Source of the DNA: Phlegmacium glaucopus
Lineage: Eukaryota; Basidiomycota; Agaricomycetes; Agaricales; Cortinariaceae
Direction: 5' to 3'
DNA length: 64,000 bases
Assembly (NCBI GenBank): GCA_015039465.1
Contig: MU130396.1
Location: 1-64,000, forward strand
In this document: positions 34,106 through 44,820 of the stretch, piece by piece
Numbering within the stretch: position 1 is the stretch's first letter
How the letters are laid out: every line of letters starts with the position of its first letter
Program-made: the position numbers and the translations under genes
Notes under the pieces: model-generated
Databases searched by the model: none
The model's input: only the letters and a program-made list of their open reading frames with translations
What the model was told of the DNA's origin: nothing

Positions 34106-34844
34106 CCTGGTGCTTTGCTTCATATTGTGATGATCTGAGAAGAGATTAGAATTTCGTAGTTCCGAGATTACCCTTGCAAAATTACTGTATGTCTTGAAGG
34201 GAGCCAATCAATTCGTCGAGTTGCTCCTGAGTTTGGATCCCTGATATCAAAGGCCTTATTGCTGCCTGCGCCTCGTGAAATACTGTTTGAGCTGGGATTT
34301 TTTGAGTAGGAATGGGTGCTGTTGACGTCAATGTGGAGGTGGTGACAGAGATTTCACAACGCGCTGAGTGGCTGTCACTTGCAGGTACAGCAGAGACCGT
34401 ACTGAGGTCAAGGTCACGATCTTGATACCCAGGCCACCTGTAGAGTAGATAGGTTAGAAAGTATTCAGTTCAAACAATATGAATATCTACCATGGGTCGA
34501 ATTACTCCAAGAATAAAATGAAGGTTTCTTACAACACTAAGCGCTTGGAAGTAGTGCCAACATGGGATCCCAAGATTCATACCCATACAACAGTCGCAAA
34601 CATACTGATCATTTGGTAACAGAGAAAGTATGTGGGTGGTTCCAAGTCCCTTGTGGGTGAATGTTTGACTTGATGAGTCATGACCTTCTCTGTGAATTAA
34701 ATGTAGAAGATATCTGGTACCGATGTGGGATGCATCATTTTCGAAATGGTTCAGCATATGCTACTAGTTGATATTCAACATCTCGGTAGATTGAATTTTG
34801 TTCAGAATTAGCATTAAAAGGGTCGAAACAATGGATAATTCTAA

Positions 34845-35415
34845 TCAGAAACCCCCCCTCCATCAACTGATGGGGTTATTTGTAGAAACCCTATGTCGGA
34901 GATGAACCCAGACCTGCCGGGAATGTGCCATGTATCTGCCGTGACTGCTGTGTATCATTGCACGTCATTCATCAAGCTCCATCTTTGACTCCATCCTTTC
35001 TACGTAACACCTACTGTACCCTTGGACCTCAGTGGTCACCCAACCGGCCCCTAGCAACCATCTCTCTGCATCCTTGGACCTCAATGGTCACCCAACCACC
35101 CTACAAACATCTCTCTGCTTCATGTGGCCTTGTAGATGACCTAGGCCACTATGAGTGCATACCGGAGTGCAATGGGGGTGTCTGAAGCGGAAGGTTCTTC
35201 CTGTTGCTCGTGTGGTGTGTGGGGCTCCAATAGAGTAGGCCCTGCCTCTTATTTGTCTGGTGGGGTATTCAGGAGAGTAAGTTGCCTCCTATTCAAACCA
35301 AGTAAATTGTTTAAAAGCTGTTCCACTACAGTGAGACTCAAGTTATAAGTACTAGACAAATGTACAATATTTCTCTGCAATTTTTACACCCTATTATGCT
35401 CCCAACTGCCTCAAG
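34845..35415. other. MULE-A 5' region
   Basis: Between the left TIR and the first clear exon are direct repeats ('cttggacctca.tggtcacccaacc' near 35020 and 35073) and no recognised domain. It probably holds the promoter. Confidence 0.45.
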
Positions 35416-36680
35416 ATGAATTTTGATGAATATTCTTCACCATTATCCCATCTATCCTTCTTGGCTGACTACTTCTCCAAACTTCTATTTGGTCAGGCTG
35501 CTGCGCTCCAATATCCTACCATCGCACCACCTGGTGCAGTAACCAGCCAGAAGTTCTCAACTGAAGAACCGAAAAGTGCCATTGCCACCTTGGTGTTGCC
35601 ACTCGATATAATTCCCAGTATTTGTGATCTCCTGCCCACCACTTCAGCAATGGAAGGTGCCTATGCAGAGGGTATGCGATCTGTGTTGGTTGAATTTTGT
35701 ATGGGTGGTGATGAGTATGGTTACTGCTATCACTTTAGGAAGGTACAGTGCTTGTATTCAAGTTGTCATTCAATATGCATGCTAGCACTCTTCTACCGCA
35801 GATCCGATCTATTGTCCTTGTCTGTAATCATAAAAATCATGTGGAGAGTGTGCGCAACCTTATTCTCCATCTTTTGTCAGCATATTTCTCAGAGATTAGT
35901 TTGGCTGTTGCTGAACTGAAATGGACACCTATCCTCTCTACTATCCGAGGCCTATCAACAAATGATGTGCCCCTATGGAGGCTTGCTATGCTTCTCAATG
36001 AACGCTGGATGGATGAAGATGTACTCAATGCCTTAGCTGAAATTTCATACTTTAAGCATCAAGCGACAATGCCTCCTCCTTGTGGCCCTGCAATCCCGGT
36101 CTGCCTTTTCCTTCCAACATCCTTCCTTTCTGATGCACGCAGACACTACCAAAGCCAACCACAGCAATATACCACTGAAATACTTGATCTTCGAGAGTGT
36201 TTGCTGTTGACTGCCATCCAGAGCATATCCATCACATCTGTCTTCAACAACCACTATACTGCCTATGTTTACCATGTCGGGTCAACAATCATAGACCATG
36301 GAGATTCATTGCATCAGCCGCCTGCTAATGATATCCTGGATATTATCTCTTGGGTTATCACAGGCCTTGGATACCCGCATGTTGATACCATCAGTAGTGG
36401 GACTATCTCAAAACAGGGTGGTTTCAATGGCGGAGATGGGAGCTGTGGTGTTGCGGCACTGAATTTTATTGAATGTTATGCTGATGAAAAGCTTTGCCAA
36501 TGGCAACTCTTCTGGGACATGGCCCTTCAGAACCTGATTTGCTATCACAACGGTGCACAAATGGAGAACTTTCTTGCTGTGGTATGGAAGCCAGTAACGC
36601 ATATTTCTCCAAGTCAGACTGCTACAGTGATTTCTCCTCTCGCATCTGGTTATATTGATTTCAATATGTATTTGCCGCTG
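35416..36680 (+). pseudogene. MULE-A N-terminal module: Ulp1/C48-like cysteine protease
   Basis: Exons 35416-35742 and 35802-36680 join across a 59-bp intron. The second exon shows a C48 (Ulp1/SENP) triad layout: His in NNHYTAYVYH, Asp in IIDHGDSLHQ, and Cys in GGDGSCGVAALNF. Ulp1 proteases process SUMO-like modifiers; in MULEs the role is unknown, though plant Kaonashi-type MULEs also carry one. The frame passes on through a 55-bp intron to the next exon, so protease and transposase may be one polyprotein. The start at 35416 is the first Met of the open frame and not certain. This module is open. Confidence 0.75.
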
Positions 36681-36735
36681 GTAAGCTGGTTCAATCCATC
36701 TGTCATGAGTGATTGTTTATGACCTTCACTTGTAG

Positions 36736-39424
36736 AATCACCATCCCATCTACCCTTTTATCTCTCATGAAACAGCCCTACAGCGTCAACTTCAAAAAAC
36801 ATCAGCTCCAATTGCAAACCTAACATTGACTTGGACACTGTTGCCTTTGCCAATCATGCCTGATTGTCCCTCCAACGCAGTTCCTTTGATAGGAAATCTG
36901 GCTTCCACACTCTTGTCTGTGCCGATCAAGCTTGAACCACCACCCAAAAATCCCACTCCTCCAGCTTTCTTCATTTCACCAACTTGCCCAGCCCAAAAGC
37001 GCAGGAACAACCATTCAGAATCTATTTCTCCCACTCAACCTCGTCGCCAACGCCGCCGCCAGCAATCTATCACTACAATCTTATCCAACTCAGATACCTC
37101 ATTGTCTTTAATCAAACAGCTGCGGTTAACCCCATTATTACCAAAGACAGAGGTAGCTTGTCACAAACACCACCGCCAGCCATCTATCACTACAATCTCA
37201 TCCAACTCAGATATCTCATTGTTGTTAAGTTTAAAGCAAAGGAGAAGTCACGTCGGAGTTACTCCGGAACGGACGGAACGGAACCGGAACAGTAACCCAG
37301 AAAGGATGTTGGCCTCAGCGTATGTGCTGTGCCGCCCAGCTCCTAAGGTGTCCTGATTTCGGAACGGAAGAAGAAAGTACAAGTCAGAAGACCTCAGTGA
37401 CTTAGAGGGAAAACAAGAGGAGGGGAACTAAGTTGATATTCGAACTAAGGGAAAACATACAAGTTCGAGTACTTTAAATATAAAGAGAATTGCAACCGAA
37501 ATATAGAATATAAATATAAGTGCTGTGTTCTGCTCCCGGGAAAGGTCCTGCATTCTTGGGTGAATAATCCATGGCTAGTGTGCTGACTGATGATGGGAAA
37601 GATGATGACAAAGAATAGTGGTAGTGGCGAAGAAGTGATAACGGGTTTGGAGTATAGTCGGAGGAACCGGAATGTCACGGAGAAGTCTCAGAGTTGAACA
37701 TAGAAGGAGTAGTTCGGGATATAAGGGAAGGCACTGTACGGAGTACGGACTACCGGAAACAGCTCCGACGGAGCTGGACCGGAGTAACGTATGACAGAAT
37801 GTAACAATTGTCCCCAATCAAGCAGCTGCAGCTATCCCCATTATTACCAAAGACAGAGGCAGAGATGGCATCATACAATGTCACAGACCTTTGCTCCAGT
37901 CCTGAGGACCATAAGCCTCTCTCTCAAGCCACAAAGCGTGAGTCTTTGCCTACCCAACAGCTATGTGTCCCAAAATGTGAACCCGCTATCATAGATCTCT
38001 GCAGCCCAGAGCCCAAAGGACGTTCTGTGGGAAGACAGCCTTACTCAACCCAGGCCACTGTGAAGCCATCCCTGCGCTTAGTAGAACCGGCACCAGGAAT
38101 TGTTTGCAAAGGTAGTGTATTCAACAGCTGGGAGGATGCTCGTGAAGCTGTATATGCCTGTGAAGCACGGCTTGGACACTGTTGGCGCATTTCTCAAGGG
38201 AAGGTCGACAAGCATGGAAATAGGAAGAAAGTCACCTTTTGCTGTAACCATTATTACCATGCCATCCCAGTTCATTTGCCTGTAATTGACCCTTCTGATC
38301 ATTGCCATGGAAAGACAATCAAGACTGAGTGCCTCGCTCATGTGAATGTCAACCGCATCACAAATTCCTCTCTCTATCACATAAACCTTACCCACTGGGA
38401 TCACAACCATGCTTGAGAGATACCAGAAGGTGCCCCTGCTTGACGTCAACCAACAGCAGTGGAAAAAGTAGCAATCTCCCAGCTGGCAACAAGTCTGACT
38501 CAGACCTTTACACATGGACAAATTGCAGCAGTCCTAAAGTCTCAGGCTGATGAATCCTCCAACGTTTTGGAACCACGCCAGATAAGCAACATCATCAATG
38601 ATGCTCATAGCAAAGCTCGTGCTGAAGTTAATGATCTTGGAGGTGATTTTCCAGCCATCATCGCGAGCCTTGAGGAGAAAGGCTGGCTCCATTTTCTTAA
38701 GCTTGATGAGGATCAGGTTGTCACAGGTATCTGGTGGCAGTCGCCACTCCAGGGTGAGCTCTGTCGATGTTACGGCGACATCCTAATCAACGACAACACC
38801 TATGCTCAAAACCAAAATGGATATCCACTCGACATTGGCATTATCATCAACGGGCATGGCTGTTCATGCAATGCTTGGTACACATTGCATGCCCAAGAAG
38901 ACATTACACACCATGACTGGGTCTTCGGCTGTCATCTTCAAAGTGCTGGTGTCCACCCGGAAGGGCTGATCTCTGATCGCCAAAGATCCATAATTGCAAG
39001 CGCTCACCGAATCCTGCCTCTCACCCCACATTTCTTTTGCATCCATCACCTTGACAGTAATGTGGAAACCAATGTCCATCGAGGTCTAGGCTCACAGTGG
39101 TCAAAATTCACACAGATGTTCTGGAAGACATACCATGCCATTTCCCCAGAAGAATTTGACCACCATTGGCTTATTCTCATAAACAACTTCCCCTCTGCTC
39201 AACAGTACCTCCAGGATGAGTTATATCCTTGCCGGTCTCAATGGGCATGGGCCTACACTAGCTTCCAATTTACCTGTCGTGTCCACACCAATGGCCGTGT
39301 CGAAGGAGAGAACCGCGTCAACAAGATCATTGGTGGTCCCAAGAAAAGTGCGATGCAACTATTTGATGGCCTCAATGAGCGTACTACTGGTCAGGGCATC
39401 CAGGACATGATTTGTGTTTGTGAT
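36736..39424 (+). pseudogene. MULE-A transposase exon: FAR1-type DNA-binding domain and DDE core, split by solo LTR
   Basis: The exon runs 36736-37217, is broken by an LTR-A copy, and resumes in frame at 37812. A linker with two 39-residue repeats (containing ITT[IL]SNSD and PLLPKTE) spans the insertion. A FAR1-like zinc domain follows (about 38110-38410: WEDAREAVYACE, CCNHYYH, HINLTHWDHNH). Two TGA codons at 38414-38416 and 38441-38443 stand where CGA fits. Then comes the MULE DDE core: D in LINDNTYAQNQ, D in LISDRQRSI with CIHHLD, E in TNGRVEGENRVNK. Transposition function is lost. Confidence 0.85.
37223..37806 (+). mobile_element. Solo LTR-A (copy 4) inside the MULE-A transposase exon
   Basis: 584 bp, TGTTAAGTTT to GAATGTAACA, with ATTGT duplicated at 37218-37222 and 37807-37811. 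Without the LTR and one ATTGT, the transposase frame is uninterrupted across the site. Confidence 0.93.
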
Positions 39425-39478
39425 GTATGTTATTTTTGCTATGCTGTTACTACTTTTGCTTACAACATCATCTTGTAG

Positions 39479-40745
39479 TCTTCGTGTCGCCAGCATGCTG
39501 GACCCATTGGGTCAGTCTTCCCAGGTCCGCTTTGAGTGCTTAGAATGTATGTGGGACCATAAGCACTTCAGAGAAGCTTCAAGGAGATGGAATTGAGCAT
39601 GTACTACCGTATGGAGGTTTTACAACGGCCAGATGGTGTTTGGGACTGGGTATGTTGTCCAAATATAATCTATTCCAGTGTTTTTTTCCTAAGAGTAGAT
39701 GTTTTTCATTTATCAGAACGAGTATGCGATTCAAGTTAATAAGGAAATTGGCTATGACTGGACAGCCGGAGAAGAAACGGTAGGTGCCTCTTCCAAGTTT
39801 TTAAATTTCTTTTCATTCGTTGATCCCTTTATTTAGCATATGGTCAATAAATTCGAAAATGATACTTCATATATTGGCACAGCCTGGCTGCTCTGTTTGG
39901 CCCAAGGACGAGGCCTTCAAGTCCAACATCTGCTACACATTACCCATCTTGGACATGGGACAACTCATATCCTTGCCATATTGCCCAACAATCACTATGT
40001 CTGTGATTGCTGCATGGGGTATGAATATTGGTATTCCCTGCCGTCACTACTTTCAAGCCCTCAGCGTTGTGACAAACTTTCACTTTATTATTGGTGTAGT
40101 TCAAGCACGGTAAATACTACCCACTTTCTCTGAATATTGCCATATTGACTAATGGCTTTTCAGTTGGTATCAAGACCGCAACCTCGACACATCAATTGTT
40201 CCTCCAACTGCTGCTAACGAGAACACCTCATTGCATCATGAGGTCCCCCATGCAGCCGCTTCAACGGCCTCACAGACACATCTGAATGTAACTGCACCTT
40301 CTAATCCATTCCAATTGCAACTCCAGCCGTCAATTGCTCCAGTTCCTACCCAGACGATCGCAGCAAGAACAGTGTTTCACAAAGCACAAGCAGCAATTCA
40401 GCCACTCATAGCAGGAATTCAAACGCAGGAGCAGCTTGATAGCCTGCTTGACTCGTTTCATGGAATCCGGTAGGTCCATTTTGTCACATCCGAGGGGAGG
40501 AAATCGCTGACGGATTATCAGGTCTGCGCAAGCTGATGAAAAGCATCGAGAGGCGATTCACGACCCACCCACCTTGAATCCGAAGGGTAGACCCAGATCA
40601 CAGAGGATGACAGGTCCAACGGAAGGCCACCCTCGAGGTGGAGGAGCTAGTATTACAAACAAGATAGGTGGCTCTGGGTGAAAGTGTGGGGTATGCCGCC
40701 AGACAGGTCATACCCATTCGACTTGCCCATTAGTTCCTTATGCAT
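39479..40745 (+). pseudogene. MULE-A transposase C-terminus: SWIM finger and CCHC knuckle
   Basis: Further exons (39479-39649, 39717-39779, 39837 onward) continue the transposase. Stops at 39533-39535 and 39560-39562 break the first. The third holds a SWIM finger: YVCDCCMG, then a one-base frame slip near 40018, then GIPCRHYFQAL. A later exon ends with RGRPRSQR and PRGGGA; a TGA at 40679-40681 precedes a knuckle CGVCRQTGHTHSTCP. MULE-B has the matching parts without the SWIM frameshift. Confidence 0.8.
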
Positions 40746-41095
40746 AATCTAGTATTTCGAGTGCTTGCCAGTGTATCTTAATGTATTAGAAACTATCTAC
40801 GCACCCTTGGTGTCTTCCAAGCTCTAGAATACTGCTCCATACTGCTTAACTCTCCACCTGTCCCCTGCATATTCAGCCGGCCGTTGGACCTCAAACATTT
40901 TGAGGACTGGCTATCAGTGACAACCTGGGTTTACATGCAAGCACTTTGGAAACCTGGGGGTGATCCCGAGAAAGGGGGGTTTCTGGATAGTTTTATCCCG
41001 AAACAATGGCTGGTAATTTTGGAAGGATATACATAGTCCGACACACTCCCCAAATGGGGAAGCTATGAGATGCGACACACCGTGCTTCGGCTGCC

Positions 41096-41672
41096 TGTTA
41101 CATTCCATCATACGTTACTCCGGTCCGACTCTGTCGGAGTTGTCTCCGGTAGTCCGTACTCCGTTCCAGTACTTTCCCTTGCCTCCAGATTTACTCCTTC
41201 TATGTCCAACTCCGAGACTTTTCCGTATCATTCCGGCTCTTCCGACGTTACTCCAAACTCATTTCCACATCTTTGTCACAACCACTATTTTTGTCATCAC
41301 TTTCCCACCATCAGTCAGCACACCAGCTATGGATTATTCATCCCAAGAATGCAGGACCTTCCGGGAGCAGAACGCAGCATTTATATTTATATTTTATATT
41401 TCAGATGCTATTCCTTTTATATTTAAGTACTCGAAACTTGTATGTTTTCCTCAGTTCGAATATCGACTTAGTTTCCCACTCTTGGTCTTCCTCTAAGTTC
41501 TTTGCAACTTCCGGTTCCGCTCTGCTCCGTCTTACTCCGAAATTAGGACACGAAGGTTCTGGGTAGCACAGCACATAAGCTGAGGCTAAGTCCTATCCTT
41601 TCCGTGACTCCGTTCCGTGACTCCGTCCGATACTCCGTCCGATACTCCGGAACAGAGTTCTCGAACTTAACA
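41096..41672 (-). mobile_element. Solo LTR-A (copy 5)
   Basis: 577 bp, starting TGTTACATTCC and ending CGAACTTAACA, with CTGCC duplicated at 41091-41095 and 41673-41677. It is among the more diverged copies. Confidence 0.9.
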
Positions 41673-41677
41673 CTGCC

Positions 41678-42254
41678 TCACGGCAGCCGGAGTTCTAACC
41701 TGCCCAAGATACCTGCCCCTAACTCTACCGCTAACCTGAACAAAAACCACTAACACAAACCCCTAACACTAACCAGGACCTAACCAATTACTAGCCCAAC
41801 CCAAACCCCATCGGCACTTAACCGGCAGACTCGCCGGAGTATCAAAAACAAGTTGATGGCCAGCCACAGCATCCAATTTGATGGGAGATCGGCAACACAT
41901 GTCCCTTTGTGATGTGAGTCACGGTGTGTTCGGTGTCGATGCTCGTATACACTGGTCCTTGTCCATTTCCTGTTCCTAATTTGAAGTTTTTGAATGTTGG
42001 GTCTCGTCATGGTCCAATGCATGTGCCCGCTACTAGTATTCAATGAAAATGCTTATCTCTTATAGTTACAACATTAGTGTTTATTCGGAAATCAGTGAAT
42101 ACTACAGGAAGGCTAAAGTCCAGGAACGAGGTCAAAGCCCACCCAAATCCTCTTCCATTTAAGGTCACGTGCCAGTATATGTATGACGAGTTATGTAATA
42201 TTTGAGCTTATTAACAACGGCATACTATTATACCATTACGAACACTCCAAATTC
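41678..42254. promoter_or_regulatory. Upstream region of the phosphatase gene
   Basis: Bases 41700-41810 are a degenerate CTAAC-rich tract with pieces such as CCCCTAAC. Bases 41955-42136 recur in the pseudogene at 27875. The last 120 bp before the ATG should contain the promoter; a TATA-like 'ctattataccatt' lies near 42225. Confidence 0.45.
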
Positions 42255-44181
42255 ATGGAGTGTTCTACCTCTGTCTGGTGCCTAATACTAACACTGATCT
42301 CTTTTCTTCTGCACAATGTAGTAGGTGCCCCTGCGGTCATCCGTGAGTTTTAGTTTCTTAAATTTGATATAAGCTAGCTCATCCTACTAGACGACAATCC
42401 CTCAAACACAGAAGAGATAGTCCATAATTTTGCCCATAAAGATGTATTGGATCCATACCCGGGGAAAGCTCGTCTCACATTCAAACCAGATGGGACCTTT
42501 AAATTGACAGTTTTCTCTGATCTTCACTTTGGCGAGAACCCTTGGGATGTTTGGGGTCCACAGCAAGATGTTAATAGTACTGCGTTGATGAGAACAGTAC
42601 TTGGTGATGAGAAACCTGACTATGTGTAGGAAAAAAGCCCACCAGCGTTTCTTTCGCAAGAATATTGACGATGAGTTTTACAGAGTTCTCAATGGGGATT
42701 TAATTACCGGCGAGAGTACGTTTTGTACCACTCAAGTATGTTAACAGTATTCATGAGAACTGAAAACAGATACGTTTAGGGAAAATTCAACTTCCCTTAT
42801 TGACGAGATCGTTGCTCCTCTCAATGAGGCACGGATCCCGTTTTCCTCTACTCATGGGGTAGGTATGGAGGCCGAAACGTTGTGTATCTGTCGGCGATAC
42901 CTGACTTCTGTTCTTGTTGTAGAACCATGACAATCAAGCCAACATCACCCACCTTGAGGAAATTCTTCGCGAACAGCGAGTCGCCCCTTTGAGTTACACG
43001 AGGTTGTCGCCGAACGGAGTTGGAGGTGTCGAAGGACCAGGAAACTATTGGGTCCCAGTGAGTTCTATATCTTTTTATCGTTCCACGAACAAAACTCTCA
43101 AGTATTTTGACGATGATCTCTGCGTGTAGATTTATCGGAATTTGCATGGTAATTTTTTTACCCCTCGCCTCAGTCCTTCATGGTTGACAAGGAATGTGAA
43201 TTCAATGGTTTTTAGACCGTGCACCAGTTCTCGTTTTGTGGTTTTTCGACTCCCGCGGTAAGTATGACCATCCTCAGGTGTTTTTTATCTATCATGTTCT
43301 AACATCGGTCAATTTTTTTTCTAGGCGGCATGTCTCCTAACCCGAACCCACAACCTTTACCTGACTGGGTAGATGCCACCGTCGCCGATTGGATCCAAAC
43401 CGAGTCAGAGGCTATGGAAGCAGCTTGGGGTCCTCATGAATGCCGCGCAGCCGTCGCCTTTGTGCATATCCCACCGTAGGTTACGAATTTTTATTCATTA
43501 TGACTAGGTTTCCCTAATAATGTCCCTCGTGCTTCCCTACTCCTCTTCCCCCTCAAACTCTCAGACATGCTATTCAGGCACTTCAACCCAATCTGAACTC
43601 TACCAAAGATCCGGGATTGAATGGTATGTTCGACCTATAGTAATTTTTATTCTGACCATCCTACTTTGCCTAATCAATTCTTCAACTCATTAGCCGACCT
43701 TTTAGGCGACGGGTCTGTTCAAGACTCTGCAAGTAAGGGAAACGATGCTCCATTCTGGAATGCCCTCAATGCCAACGTCAAGAATCTCCATGGTATCATC
43801 TCTGGTCATGGTGCGGTTTTACGCCCCTCTTCCTCTTACCCCCATTATTGATCAAACTGGACATTTGTAAAAATTCATTTCTAGATCATGGAAACGAATG
43901 GTGCGCTCGTGAACCTACTAAAGATGTTATTTTCTGCTTCAATAAACATTCTGGGTAAAAACAAAATTCCTTTTTTTTCGTTTTTGCCATCGCATTTTGT
44001 CTTTTTTTCTCATCATTGGGGTGATGGCAGGTACGGTGGTTATGGTCAGCCTGATTGGGGTTATGGCGTCAGGAATCTGATGTTTTATACTCCTGACCCT
44101 AATGCGGGCGTGGAAACTTGGATAAGGCTTCAAGAGGGAGAAACAAGAGCGAGAGTTATTCTGGATGACCAGTATGGATGA
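42255..44181 (+). CDS. Secreted calcineurin-like phosphatase (DCR2/PAP29-type)
   Basis: Twelve exons: 42255-42342, 42391-42625, 42684-42715, 42770-42858, 42923-43057, 43130-43148, 43216-43257, 43325-43475, 43565-43623, 43694-43810, 43885-43954, 44031-44181. They sum to 395 residues in one frame. Residues 1-24 form a signal peptide (CLILTLISFLLHNVVGA). Metallophosphoesterase motifs follow in order: FSDLHFG, LNGDLITGE, STHGNHDN, FVHIPPH and SGHDHGNEW, which supply the two-metal site. Relatives include yeast Dcr2 and plant purple acid phosphatase 29. The substrate is unknown. The start ATG lies within a short hairpin (42241-42265). Its neighbour, ATP-citrate lyase, is convergent, 640 bp away. 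A DNA-level fragment copy exists at 27850. Confidence 0.9.
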
Positions 44182-44820
44182 TAGGTTTTTTTTTGCAGAC
44201 CCTAGTTGATCTGGTTGTGATCTCTTATGATATTCTTTAGATACCCCTCATGTTCTTCTCGTTCCTGCCACTCCATCCTTTTTGACGAGCATCGCCTATG
44301 GCATGCAAGTTTGCTTCATGGCAGATCCTGATCCAATATCTTCCCATCGGAAACTCAAACTTATACCTACCCCTTGTAATAACCATGTGGTGTCAACTTC
44401 TGTAGTCCATGGATGGGACCACGTTCAAACCCTCAACGTTCAACGTTTAACTTCTGGCTTCTCGCAGAGTCAAAAAAAGTGTGCAGACCACGAATAGTCC
44501 CTTTTCCAAATCTCATTAGATTATAAGTGCTGTAACTTCTAACTCTTTTATTCGATATTTGGATTTTCTTGGTGTCGTGTCTGTAGTTTGGAATGGATAA
44601 TTCTATAGTCTGGGCAGAGTTGATAGTAATTACAATGAAAGAATTTTCGTTTTTTTGTGTCTCGTAATTTGGGCGTCGTCAAAGAGGTGGATCTGTAGCA
44701 AGGGTGATTAGGTAGGGGGTGGAAACGACATTTCGAGAGACGATCATATGCAAAACCAAAAAAAGACAGAAAAAAGAGAAGGAAAAAATCTATTGACTGT
44801 CCCTTTACATTTCAAAAGTC
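44182..44820. other. Intergenic space between convergent genes
   Basis: It holds the 3' ends of the phosphatase (plus) and ATP-citrate lyase (minus) transcripts. The reading at 44282-44497 shows no recognised motif. No terminator motif can be defined with confidence. Confidence 0.5.

Larger units (their letters stand above)
32000..34765 (-). pseudogene. C-terminal part of a second MULE transposase (MULE-B), split by an LTR
   Basis: On the minus strand 34757-34470 codes for a SWIM finger (YVCDCCMG ... GIPCWHYFQAL), and the frame continues across the LTR-A insertion into PPRGGGA and a zinc knuckle CGVCREEGDTRVNCP (about 32130-32020). Order and sequence follow the MULE-A C-terminus at 39837-40735. 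A TGA at 32078-32076 directly precedes the knuckle, as in MULE-A. The usual His of the CCHC knuckle is Asp. The 5' part of the element is absent beyond 34765. Confidence 0.8.
34833..40998 (+). mobile_element. MULE-A, complete Mutator-like element with Ulp1 protease gene
   Basis: The ends GGATAATTCTAATCAG and (inward from the right) GGATAAAACTATCCAG are terminal inverted repeats running into AGAAACCCCCC. The 9-bp target duplication CGAAACAAT lies at 34824-34832 and 40999-41007, typical of Mutator-like elements. The 6.17-kb span contains a Ulp1-like protease, FAR1-type DNA-binding domain, transposase, SWIM finger and zinc knuckle, plus a nested solo LTR-A. The protein-coding parts carry stops and a frameshift, so the copy is dead. 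Confidence 0.9.
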
